The notes beneath the pieces were generated by a model, which was not told where the DNA came from, ran no database searches, and saw only the letters and a list, made by a program, of their open reading frames with translations. The translations under genes and the position numbers were made by a program. Shown piece by piece: positions 1-7,495 of a stretch of 64,000 bases of DNA. The stretch lies in assembly GCF_020176955.2 (NCBI RefSeq), contig NZ_JAIUCZ020000014.1:1-64000 (forward strand), written 5' to 3'. Origin of the DNA: Nocardia sp. alder85J (GTDB taxonomy: Bacteria; Actinomycetota; Actinomycetes; Mycobacteriales; Mycobacteriaceae). Numbering within the stretch: position 1 is the stretch's first letter; each line of letters opens with the position of its first letter.

Positions 1-282
1 TCCGATCTCGCCGCCGCGCTGTCGGTCTACGACATCGATCCGCACCGCGCCCGCCCGATGGCCTTCGGCGTCATCGGCCTCGTCGACGGCGACGAACACC
101 GCGTGCAGATCGCGTTCCAGGATCGCCCGATTCGGGCGGCCCGGCGCGATTTCTGCTCAGAACGGCTGCGGCAGAACAGGTTCCGCCGGAGGCGGATCCG
201 CGGGCGGGATCGGCGGGATACCGGGTTCCGGGTGCGGATCCGGCGCGGGCGGAATCGGCTCGGGGATCGGCCTTTCCGGTAG
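1..282 (+). CDS. 3' end of an unidentified gene (partial)
   Basis: Only the end of this reading frame lies in the window. From the first base to about position 156 the codons have very strong G/C third-position bias and an ordinary amino-acid mix, so this stretch is probably the C-terminal part of a real plus-strand protein. Past 156 the frame turns into an Arg-rich tail that is less convincing. It competes with a Pro-rich minus-strand frame in the same codon register, and only one of the two can be coding there. The product is not recognised. Confidence 0.35.
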   Translation, partial: SDLAAALSVYDIDPHRARPMAFGVIGLVDGDEHRVQIAFQDRPIRAARRDFCSERLRQNRFRRRRIRGRDRRDTGFRVRIRRGRNRLGDRPFR

Positions 283-435
283 CGGATCCGGTGGTGGTAT
301 CGGCGGCACAGGTTCCGGTGCCGGCGGAAACGGCGCCACCGCGGTGGAATTCGAGGTAGGCACGAGGGTCCTCTCTGTCGGTCCGGACCGCCGGGGCCCG
401 GGAATTCCGGGAGACATGTTCGCGCTTACCCGCAC
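157..435 (-). CDS. possible small Pro-rich protein
   Basis: A 92-codon frame opens with GTG. An internal ATG six codons in is an alternative start. The last 55 residues are dominated by Pro with PxP and PPxP patterns (PPIPPPDPLPERPIPEP), as in actinobacterial cell-wall spacer tails. No signal peptide or lipobox is visible. It overlaps the Arg-rich tail of the plus-strand frame ending at 282, and the two are mutually exclusive there. It may be only a shadow of a Gly/Arg-rich sequence, so confidence is low. Confidence 0.3.
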   Translation of the reverse strand: MRVSANMSPGIPGPRRSGPTERTLVPTSNSTAVAPFPPAPEPVPPIPPPDPLPERPIPEPIPPAPDPHPEPGIPPIPPADPPPAEPVLPQPF

Positions 436-446
436 TCGGCCCGGCT

Positions 447-653
447 ATGCGTGCCGAGCCCGCACGCTGCTCCGCCCGATCGGCCCGCAGCCAGTTGTTC
501 GGGCTGCAACCGCATTACAGCCTCGGTTCCTTCGCCGACCGCAGCCATGTGGTGCACCGTGATCTGTCCGGCATCGAACGCATCCCGCATCTGCTCGAAC
601 CCACCGCCACCCCCACCGCGACCGCGGTGGCCGCCCGGCGCGGCGGCCGCTGA
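447..653 (+). CDS. small hypothetical protein (68 aa)
   Basis: This short ATG-started frame has high G/C third positions and a natural-looking middle (SQLFGLQPHYSLGSFADRSH), ending in an Ala/Thr/Arg-rich tail. The opposite strand is also open, but its translation is low-complexity Gly/Ala. It stops 89 bases before the next plus-strand gene. I do not recognise the family. It could be a fragment of a decayed gene. Confidence 0.4.
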   Translation: MRAEPARCSARSARSQLFGLQPHYSLGSFADRSHVVHRDLSGIERIPHLLEPTATPTATAVAARRGGR

Positions 654-742
654 CCGGACGGATTTCGGCCACTCGGCTAACATCCGGCCCCACACCGTCG
701 ATGATGGAGTGGCGGATCCGACCATGCGCGCAGGGGGAAGAC

Positions 743-1789
743 ATGACCGCTCCGGACGACACCGGCCGACTGTGGAAGGTCTCGGGCCGCGCCGGGCCGC
801 TGGGCCTCGGCATCGACGTGCAATTCCCGTACCACCCGGGACTTCTCGCCGAAATCCTGAAGGCGGAGATCGCCGACCCGCTGACCCTGCTGTTGCAGAA
901 GGTGCTGCACATCACCGAATTCGTCGGTGACTCGCTGCTCGATCCGGGCGGCTCGGCCAAGGCGGGCGATCAGATCTCGGTGCGGCGGCTGCGGCAGCGG
1001 CTGGCCACCGCGAAGGCGCCGCGGAAACCGTTGCCGCTGCGGGTCTCCGGCGTCTTCTGCACCGGGGTGCTGCTCAGTTACGGCTGGTGGGAGCGGACCG
1101 GTCCGGGCGCCAATCCCGTCGGCCGCAACGACATCCAGCGCTGGACCTACGCCGGCTTCGAGGAATGGGCGCCGTCCTGGGATTTCACCAGCGAGGTGGA
1201 ATCCGGCGACGAATCCTTCTTCCTGGGCCAGCTCGGCCACGGCGACGAGGCGAATTCGATGCTGGTCGTGGTGGTCGGCCGCCGCGCCCGGGAGATCCGC
1301 CGCGGGCTGGTGCCCTCGATGCAGCACCGCAAGGTCGCGGCCGTCTCCGTGGAGGTCACCGGATTGCTGTGCCACCGCAGCCATCTGCGCAAGCGCAACC
1401 CCGCGCTGGCCCCGATCGCCGACCGCTGGCCCTACGATTTCAACTACTGCCTGCTGCTCGACTCCGACCACCACCGCATCACCGAGGTGAACGAGGTGCC
1501 GGACTTCTATTCGGCGTATCTGTGGAAGTGCCTGTGGGCCACCGACGGTGTCGCCGACGGCACCCTGCCGCGGCTCGACGACTGCTATCTCATCTGGGAG
1601 CACACCGATCTGACCAAACCCGACGCGATCCGCTACAACCTGGACAGCCTCCAGCACAAGGAGCAATTCCTGCGCAAGGAGTACGGCGCCCTGGAACTGT
1701 TGCAGAAGTCCAGCCCGCTGATCCCGGAGACACCGAGCCTGTCCGCCGGTTCGTTCCAGCGCCTGTTCGGCGCCATCGGCCGGACGTGA
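743..1789 (+). CDS. hypothetical protein, 348 aa
   Basis: The ATG at 743 is chosen because a purine-rich GGGGGAAG lies just upstream. The frame is open further 5' but without good coding bias. The protein is soluble-looking, with no signal peptide or membrane segment. It is rich in Trp and acidic residues, and has conserved-looking runs such as SYGWWERTGPG and YDFNYCLLLDSDHH. I cannot assign a family or fold. Its stop overlaps the GTG of the downstream GNAT gene by four bases (GTGA), so the two are probably translationally coupled and may act together. Confidence 0.8.
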   Translation: MTAPDDTGRLWKVSGRAGPLGLGIDVQFPYHPGLLAEILKAEIADPLTLLLQKVLHITEFVGDSLLDPGGSAKAGDQISVRRLRQRLATAKAPRKPLPLRVSGVFCTGVLLSYGWWERTGPGANPVGRNDIQRWTYAGFEEWAPSWDFTSEVESGDESFFLGQLGHGDEANSMLVVVVGRRAREIRRGLVPSMQHRKVAAVSVEVTGLLCHRSHLRKRNPALAPIADRWPYDFNYCLLLDSDHHRITEVNEVPDFYSAYLWKCLWATDGVADGTLPRLDDCYLIWEHTDLTKPDAIRYNLDSLQHKEQFLRKEYGALELLQKSSPLIPETPSLSAGSFQRLFGAIGRT

Positions 1790-3159
1790 CCGTGCCGGCC
1801 TTCCGCGAACTCACCGACGACCCGGCCGATCTGGCGGCGCTGCGCGCGTTCTACGACACCTTGTACGTCGCGGAATTCCCCGACCCGGACGAGCGGGAAT
1901 CGCTGGCGAACATGGCCGGCTATCTGCGGCGGAAACGGCAGGGCTGGTACGGCCGCAACAACTATCACATCGTGCTCGGCGAGGCCGACGGCGCGGTGGT
2001 GGCCGCCTCGATCAGTGACTATCTCGCCGAGCCCAATACGGGCGTCATCGAATTCCTGCTGATCGCGCCCGCGGGCCGCGGCGCCGGCACCGGGCGGAAG
2101 CTGCTCGCCCACACCGAGGCCCTGCTCGACGCGGATGCCCGGCGCGCGCACGATCGCCCCCTGGACGCCGTTCTGGCCGAGATGAACGACCCGCTGGTCA
2201 GTTCCGCGGTGACCGACAATCTCGACCCGGTGACGCGGGCCCTGATCTGGCACCGCTGGGGCTATCGCGGCCTGGATTTCCCGTACGTGCAGCCCGCGCT
2301 GTCCGCCGACCAGGACCCGGTCACGAACCTGATCCTCATCGGCAAGCCACTGCGCCCCGACTGGTCGGCCGCGATTCCGGCGCCGGTGGTCGCGAGCAGC
2401 GTCCACGAATACCTGCGCTGGGCGATGCGGATCGACGATCCCGGCGCCAGCGCCGAATTCCGGGCCATGGCAGCCACTCTCGCCCGCACCGACCGGGTCC
2501 GCGGGCTGCCGCTGGACCGCTACGTGGGCCGCGACGGCGCCTTCGAGATACGCCCGGCCACCGACGACGCCGAATTCGACGCGGCGATGACGGTGTACCG
2601 CAAAGCCTTTGCGCCCGGCCCGGCGACCGTGCCGGAGTCCGCGTTCCGGCGGGCACGCAGCGATCCGGATCACCGGCTGTGGACCGTGCGCCGGACCCCG
2701 GCCGATCCCGTGCCCGCGGGCCTCGCCTCCTTCTTCGTGCTGCCCGCGGCGGGTTTCGCCGGCTACCTCGCGCTCACCGGGCCGCTGCGCCACACCGGCC
2801 TGTTCCGGCCGCTGATCGCCCGGATGGAGACCGCGCTGCTGGCGGAGCGGACCGGGATACGCGGCTGGTACGCTGAACTCGCCCCCGGCACCGACATCGC
2901 CCCCTATCTCGCGATCGGCTGCCGCGAACTCGACGTCGACTACCATCAGCCCGCACCCGACGTGCCGATGCGCCTGATCTTCAAGGCGCCCGGCCGGTCC
3001 TACGCGCCGCCGGTCCTCACGACGGCCGACCACCTCACCGATATCGAGCACATCCTGGCCATGGTCTACGGCATCGCCGAGCCCCGCGAGCACCCCACCC
3101 GCCGACGCCTGGCCGCCGGCCTCCCGCCGGCCCCCACCGCCGCGGTCCCGTTGCGCTGA
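1786..3159 (+). CDS. GNAT-family N-acetyltransferase, two-domain (457 aa)
   Basis: The predicted role is acyl transfer from acyl-CoA to an amine; the substrate is unknown. Residues about 5-185 form a GNAT-like domain with the acetyl-CoA pyrophosphate-binding loop APAGRGAGTGRKLL near residue 90. The C-terminal half (about 240-420) is a second, more divergent copy that lacks an obvious loop, so it is probably structural or regulatory. The GTG start overlaps the stop of the preceding gene as GTGA, which decides the start. Length is about twice that of a single GNAT domain. Family assignment rests on the loop and layout; the substrate is not inferable. Confidence 0.8.
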   Translation: MTVPAFRELTDDPADLAALRAFYDTLYVAEFPDPDERESLANMAGYLRRKRQGWYGRNNYHIVLGEADGAVVAASISDYLAEPNTGVIEFLLIAPAGRGAGTGRKLLAHTEALLDADARRAHDRPLDAVLAEMNDPLVSSAVTDNLDPVTRALIWHRWGYRGLDFPYVQPALSADQDPVTNLILIGKPLRPDWSAAIPAPVVASSVHEYLRWAMRIDDPGASAEFRAMAATLARTDRVRGLPLDRYVGRDGAFEIRPATDDAEFDAAMTVYRKAFAPGPATVPESAFRRARSDPDHRLWTVRRTPADPVPAGLASFFVLPAAGFAGYLALTGPLRHTGLFRPLIARMETALLAERTGIRGWYAELAPGTDIAPYLAIGCRELDVDYHQPAPDVPMRLIFKAPGRSYAPPVLTTADHLTDIEHILAMVYGIAEPREHPTRRRLAAGLPPAPTAAVPLR

Positions 3160-3162
3160 GGG

Positions 3163-3825
3163 CTATCCCAGCGTCGGCAGCGCTTCCCCGGTGGTCGCGG
3201 ACCGCCGCTGCTCCAGCCAGAATCCGTACTCCCGCAGCGAGGTTTCCAGCCCGTCGGCCACATAGCCGCGGTAGGCGCGCAGCCCGCGGGTGTTGTCGTG
3301 ATGGTCGGTGCGGCCGCTGTCGGACCAGGCGCGGCAGGTGTCGTCGATCCACTCCAGCAGCCGCTTCCGCTCGGCCCACCAGTCCCGGATCGCCTCCAGC
3401 GTCCAGTGGTCGTCGCCGTCACAGGCGTAGGCGTGGAACGGATCCGACCACGCCGCCGTCAGCACCACCTGGGTCTCGCGTGCGTTGCGCGGCTGCCGGA
3501 ACACCACCTCGCTGCCCCGGTCGTCCTCGTAGACGATGTGGTCCGGCGCGACGAGCCGTCCCACCCAACACGAATCGGTGAGCGCCCCGTAGAACGGCCC
3601 GGGCACGTTGCGCCAGTCCCGATTACCCCACCGGCCCCGCAGATAGTGGTCCGGTGGCCCCAGCAGCATGCCGTCGAGGCCGGAGACCGGCAGCCCGGCC
3701 GAACCGGCGACGATCGGTCGCGGATCCCAGTACACCACTTCACGGTACGACGGCGCGGGCCCGTACTCGCGCCGAACCGGGGCCGGTGGCACGGAGATGC
3801 CGGATGATCTGGTCCGGGCAACCAC
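3163..3825 (-). CDS. hypothetical protein, 220 aa
   Basis: A soluble protein of 220 residues from a GTG start; a second in-frame GTG at 3792 would shorten it by 11 residues. Neither start has a convincing ribosome site. It is rich in aromatics (HYLRGRWGNRDW; DGDDHWTLEAIRDWWAERK), with a helical C-terminal half ending LREYGFWLEQRR. No catalytic motif is recognised. It converges with the GNAT gene only three bases away, so the two operons end tail to tail. Confidence 0.75.
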   Translation of the reverse strand: MVARTRSSGISVPPAPVRREYGPAPSYREVVYWDPRPIVAGSAGLPVSGLDGMLLGPPDHYLRGRWGNRDWRNVPGPFYGALTDSCWVGRLVAPDHIVYEDDRGSEVVFRQPRNARETQVVLTAAWSDPFHAYACDGDDHWTLEAIRDWWAERKRLLEWIDDTCRAWSDSGRTDHHDNTRGLRAYRGYVADGLETSLREYGFWLEQRRSATTGEALPTLG

Positions 3826-3931
3826 AGGTTTCGCCGATGTTCAGGTGGAGCTCGACGGGATCGACCGCGACACACCGCTGCCCGACTACGGCACCTTCCT
3901 CGACGCGGACCGGCTGCCGCACAGCAGCTGA
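3797..3931 (+). CDS. possible small protein (44 aa)
   Basis: An ATG-started 44-codon frame with strong G/C third positions (C-terminus DGIDRDTPLPDYGTFLDADR). It is acidic and soluble, with no recognised family. It begins antisense to the 5' end of the minus-strand gene ending at 3163. Its stop sits in the left arm of a 7-bp hairpin shared with the IclR gene's stop, which would suit a short transcript ending there. It could equally be the tail of a lost larger gene. Confidence 0.3.
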   Translation: MPDDLVRATTGFADVQVELDGIDRDTPLPDYGTFLDADRLPHSS

Positions 3932-3947
3932 CGCACCGATCGTCAGC
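3927..3947. terminator. hairpin between convergent genes
   Basis: GCTGACG and CGTCAGC form a perfect 7-bp stem around a 7-base loop. The hairpin overlaps the stop codons of the 44-aa plus-strand frame and the minus-strand IclR gene. There is no U tract. It is a plausible bidirectional terminator. Confidence 0.45.
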
Positions 3948-4704
3948 CGGCCGGCTCCGAGAACATGGCTTCGCCGATGGTGGCGGCAGTGACGCGAGCC
4001 AGGTTGGCGATGAAGGGGATTCGTTCCGGGATCATCAGCCGGGTGGTGCCACGGACGCCGAGGGCGAAGCGCGCGTGGCCGTCCGGGCCGAAGACCGGGA
4101 CGGCGATGATCCGGAAGCCCCATTCGGTCTGCTCGTCGTTGAGGGCGTAGCCGGTGTCGCGGGCGAGTTCGAGTTCGGCGGACAGGGCGGCGGCGTGCTG
4201 CGGGGTGCGTTCGGTGCCCAGATCGTAGGGCAGCTCCTCGAGCTCCGCGCGGGTCACCGGCGACCAGGCCAGCAGTGCCTTGCCGAGCGCGCTGGCGTGC
4301 AGCGGGAAGCGGACCTCGGACAGGTTGTGGCCGTGCGTCTCCCGCCACCGGGTGAAGGCCAGGTTGATGGCGTCGGTGCCGTGCCGGACCGCGATGGAGA
4401 CGGCGGTGCCGGTTTCGACGGCGAGTTGTTCGAGGTGGGGCTCGGCCAGGTAGATGCGGTGGCGGCGGTAGGCCAGGTGGCCGTACTCGGCGAGCGCGAC
4501 CCCCAGCCGGTAGCGGCCGCTGCCCGAATCCTGTTCCACGAAGCCGGATTCCAGCAGGGTGCGCAGCAGCCGATGGGTGGTGCTCATCGCGAGGCCCTGG
4601 GCGCGGGCGATATCGGTGACGCCGAGTTCGGCATCGTCCTGGAAGCAGCTCAGCACCGCCAGCGCCCGCGACACCGTCTGTAGCGCGGAGCCGTCGACCG
4701 TCAT
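3943..4704 (-). CDS. IclR-family transcriptional regulator
   Basis: A 253-residue DNA-binding regulator, a normal length for IclR proteins. The N-terminal winged helix-turn-helix is at about residues 10-75 (VTDIARAQGLAMSTTHRLLR), followed by the IclR effector-binding domain. The start at 4704 is set by AGGGAGG just upstream; longer openings run into non-coding-like sequence. It is transcribed away from the aldo/keto reductase-monooxygenase-ABC operon. The shared promoter carries two near-identical inverted repeats, so it probably controls that operon and itself. The effector is unknown but is likely the substrate or a product of the pathway. Confidence 0.93.
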   Translation of the reverse strand: MTVDGSALQTVSRALAVLSCFQDDAELGVTDIARAQGLAMSTTHRLLRTLLESGFVEQDSGSGRYRLGVALAEYGHLAYRRHRIYLAEPHLEQLAVETGTAVSIAVRHGTDAINLAFTRWRETHGHNLSEVRFPLHASALGKALLAWSPVTRAELEELPYDLGTERTPQHAAALSAELELARDTGYALNDEQTEWGFRIIAVPVFGPDGHARFALGVRGTTRLMIPERIPFIANLARVTAATIGEAMFSEPAG

Positions 4705-4766
4705 CGGCGCCTCCCTTCCGCTCGCCGGGCCCGGCGGGCCGCCGACACTGGCCACCACCGCGAATA

Positions 4767-4783
4767 ATTCCGTATATCGGAAT
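4767..4783. promoter_or_regulatory. candidate IclR operator 1 (inverted repeat)
   Basis: ATTCCG, five bases, CGGAAT: a perfect 6-bp inverted repeat 63 bases upstream of the iclR-type start. A near copy lies at 4875-4891. IclR proteins commonly bind short palindromes in divergent promoters. Assigning this site to the adjacent regulator is inference. Confidence 0.6.
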
Positions 4784-4874
4784 CTCATCCTCACACAGGA
4801 CCGGATGACTGGCAAGGATGGGGGCCACAGGCAGCCACATCGTGCTACTGCACAGCAATTCGGACATGTCAACA

Positions 4875-4891
4875 ATTCCGATCAACGGAAC
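4875..4891. promoter_or_regulatory. candidate IclR operator 2 (inverted repeat)
   Basis: ATTCCG, five bases, CGGAAC: the same half-sites and spacing as the repeat at 4767, with one mismatch. It lies 45 bases before the aldo/keto reductase start. The centres of the two sites are 108 bp apart, about ten helical turns, compatible with cooperative binding or looping. Confidence 0.6.
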
Positions 4892-4936
4892 AGCATCCCT
4901 TGTTGCGGTGTTGCCTGATCCCTACTGTCGGAGCCC

Positions 4937-5986
4937 ATGCCCGCACCTGCGCCCAGCCTGCCCCCGACCGCCGCCGTCGCGACGCCGTCGGCGGCGAGAA
5001 CCGTTGTGCCCGCGGGCTTCCGCGCGGTCGGGCGGTCCGGGCTGGTGGTGTCCGAGGTGGGTATCGGCGCCAGCACCTTCGGTCGCGTCGGCATGGTCGC
5101 CGACACCCAGGCGGCGGTGGACCGCATCGTCGGGCGGGCGCTGGATCTCGGGATCACCTACTTCGACGTGGCCGACGTCTACGGCGAGCACCCCGGCCAG
5201 AGCGAGACCATGCTCGGAAAAGCGCTGGGAGCCAACCGGGATCGCGTCGTGATCGGGTCGAAGTTCGGGATCGGGCTCAACGGGCTCAACGGCCCCGACT
5301 GGGGTGTGCGCGGATCGCGCCGCTACGTGCGGCTGGCCGTGGAGTCCTCGCTGCGCCGCCTCGGCACCGATTGGATCGATCTGTACCAGATCCACACTCC
5401 CGATCCGGTGACCCCGATCGAGGAGACGCTGTCGGTGCTCGACGATCTGGTGTGCGAGGGCAAGATCCGCTATATCGGCAGTTCCAATTTCGCCGGCTGG
5501 CAGGTCGCCGACGCCGAATACGTCGCCCGCCTGCACGGGCTGACCCGTTTCGTCTCGGCGACCAACGAGTACAACCTGCTGTGGCGGGAGCCCGCCCGGG
5601 AATTGCTGCCCGCACTGACCGCCTACGGGCTGGGCTTCTTCCCGTACTTCCCGTTGCAGAACGGATTGCTGACCGGGAAATACCGCCGCGGCGTGGCACC
5701 GGCCGGAGCGAAGATCACCAACCTGAAGAAACATCTGCTGACCGCGGCCCCGTGGGAGGCGCTGGACCGGTACGCCGAATTTGCCCGGGAACGCGCGGTC
5801 ACCCCGGCCGCGCTGGCCTTCGGATGGCTGCTCGCCCACGAATCCGTGTCGAGCGTGATCGCGGGCGTCACCGGTCCCGACAATCTCGCCGCGGCGCGGT
5901 GGCGGCCCACGACGGCGGAATTCGCCGAGCTGTCGGCGCTGTTCGGCGGCGATCTCAGCGGTGCGCCCGGCCAGGTCACGGCCTGA
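4937..5986 (+). CDS. aldo/keto reductase
   Basis: A 349-residue NADPH-dependent carbonyl reductase of the AKR superfamily (TIM barrel). The catalytic tetrad is visible: Asp77 and Tyr82 in ITYFDVADVYGE, Lys109 in GSKFG and His153 in YQIHTPDP. A late SxxNF motif (IGSSNFAGW) is typical of the family. About 25 extra Pro/Ala-rich residues precede the barrel; GGAG before the ATG supports the start chosen. First gene of a + strand cluster with two flavin monooxygenases and an ABC importer, so it may reduce an aldehyde or ketone released by oxygenation. Likely repressed or activated by the divergent IclR protein. Confidence 0.93.
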   Translation: MPAPAPSLPPTAAVATPSAARTVVPAGFRAVGRSGLVVSEVGIGASTFGRVGMVADTQAAVDRIVGRALDLGITYFDVADVYGEHPGQSETMLGKALGANRDRVVIGSKFGIGLNGLNGPDWGVRGSRRYVRLAVESSLRRLGTDWIDLYQIHTPDPVTPIEETLSVLDDLVCEGKIRYIGSSNFAGWQVADAEYVARLHGLTRFVSATNEYNLLWREPARELLPALTAYGLGFFPYFPLQNGLLTGKYRRGVAPAGAKITNLKKHLLTAAPWEALDRYAEFARERAVTPAALAFGWLLAHESVSSVIAGVTGPDNLAAARWRPTTAEFAELSALFGGDLSGAPGQVTA

Positions 5987-6028
5987 CCGGCCCGACAGCG
6001 GCATTCTTCTCTCCAGCGAGGTGGACAC

Positions 6029-7492
6029 ATGACGACGGATTCCGGCCGGAATCGCAGCCTGCATCTGGGCTACATGTATTGGTCGAACGGCACCCATCCG
6101 GCGGGCTGGCGGCTGCCCGAGGCCGTGCACGACCGCGGTTTCGACGGCCGCTACGTCGCCGAACTGGCCCAGCTCGCCGAGCGCGGGAAATTCGATTTCT
6201 TCTTCTTCGGCGACCGGCTCGCGACCGGACCGGAATATCAATACACCAACACCTCGGTGCTGTCGCGGATCGAACCGTTCACCGCGGCCGGGTACCTCGC
6301 GACGCTGACCAGCCGGATCGGCATCGTGGTGACCGCCAATCCGACCTATTACGAGCCGTTCAACCTGGCCCGGCTGACCGCGTCGCTGGATCACATCTCG
6401 GCCGGGCGGGCGTCCTGGAACATCGTCACCGGCGCCGACGGCCGGGCCGCGGACAACTACACCCGCACCGAGCACGGCGACGCCACCGCGCGTTACGACC
6501 GGGCCGACGAATTCGTGGACCTGGTCCGCCGGTTGTGGGACAGCTGGGAGGACGACGCGTTCCTCCGCAACCCCGAGACCGGAGAGTTCGTCGACGCCAC
6601 CAAGATTCACACCGTCGGCCACGAGGGCCGCACCTTCCGGGTGCGCGGGCCGCTGAACGTCGCCCGGCCGCCGCAGGGGCATCCGGTGATCCTGCACGCC
6701 GGAACCTCCGACCGTTCCCGCGATCTGGGCGCGCGCGACGCCGACGTGCTGTTCGCCGCGGCCGCGACGATCGAGCAGGGCAAGCAGTACTCCGACGACA
6801 TCCGCCGTCGCACGGCCGCATTCGGGCGCGATCCCGCCGAGATCGCGGTGCTGCCCGGCCTCACCCCGATCGTGGCGCGCACCCGGGCGCAGGCGCGGGA
6901 GCTGTACGACCGGCTCAACGCGCTGATCGCGCTCGACGACGACATCCGTTACGGCGGACAGGATCCCGCCGCCTGGTCCCTCGATACGCCACCGCCGCCA
7001 CGGGAGGCGCAGGGCCGGGGGCTGCGCAATCTGGGCGCGCTGTCGCAGCGGGTGGGCGTGGATCTCACCGGGACGCGGCCGGGCGATCCGCTCGATGCCG
7101 CGACGGCGGCGGCGCTGAATCCGGCCGGGCGCGCGCTGCTGGCCGCCGCCGAGGCCCGCACCGGCCGATCCGTCGGCGGCGCACCGCCGGTGACCGTGCT
7201 GGATCTGCTGTACACCCACGTCGTCGGCGGGCACATCGTCGTCGGCGACCCCACCGATGTCGCCGACTACATCCAGGCCTGGTTCGACGCCGGTGCCTCC
7301 GACGGCTTCAACATCCAATCCGCTTATCTCACCGAGCAATTGGAGATCTTCGTCGAGCTGGTGATTCCGGAGTTGCAGCGCCGCGGCCTGTTCCGGCACG
7401 ACTACACCGGCCGCACACTGCGCGAACACCTGGGCCTCGCACGCCCAGCCAACCACTGGGCACACGCCGACACCACGTCCGGAGGGCGATAG
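6029..7492 (+). CDS. FMN-dependent monooxygenase, NtaA/SnaA/DszA family (copy 1)
   Basis: A 487-residue bacterial-luciferase-like protein matching the length and layout of the NtaA/SnaA/SoxA(DszA) group: LHLGYMYWSNGTH at the N-terminus, FFGDRLA, the barrel strand TSRIGIVVTANPTYYEPF, then SLDHISAGRASWNIVTG. These enzymes use FMNH2 from a separate reductase to oxygenate sulfones, aminopolycarboxylates or similar substrates. No reductase gene is present in the window. It is followed after three bases by a paralogue of identical length, pointing to tandem duplication with substrate divergence. The importer downstream suggests an exogenous organosulfur or organonitrogen substrate; the exact one is unknown. 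Confidence 0.93.
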   Translation: MTTDSGRNRSLHLGYMYWSNGTHPAGWRLPEAVHDRGFDGRYVAELAQLAERGKFDFFFFGDRLATGPEYQYTNTSVLSRIEPFTAAGYLATLTSRIGIVVTANPTYYEPFNLARLTASLDHISAGRASWNIVTGADGRAADNYTRTEHGDATARYDRADEFVDLVRRLWDSWEDDAFLRNPETGEFVDATKIHTVGHEGRTFRVRGPLNVARPPQGHPVILHAGTSDRSRDLGARDADVLFAAAATIEQGKQYSDDIRRRTAAFGRDPAEIAVLPGLTPIVARTRAQARELYDRLNALIALDDDIRYGGQDPAAWSLDTPPPPREAQGRGLRNLGALSQRVGVDLTGTRPGDPLDAATAAALNPAGRALLAAAEARTGRSVGGAPPVTVLDLLYTHVVGGHIVVGDPTDVADYIQAWFDAGASDGFNIQSAYLTEQLEIFVELVIPELQRRGLFRHDYTGRTLREHLGLARPANHWAHADTTSGGR

Positions 7493-7495
7493 ACG

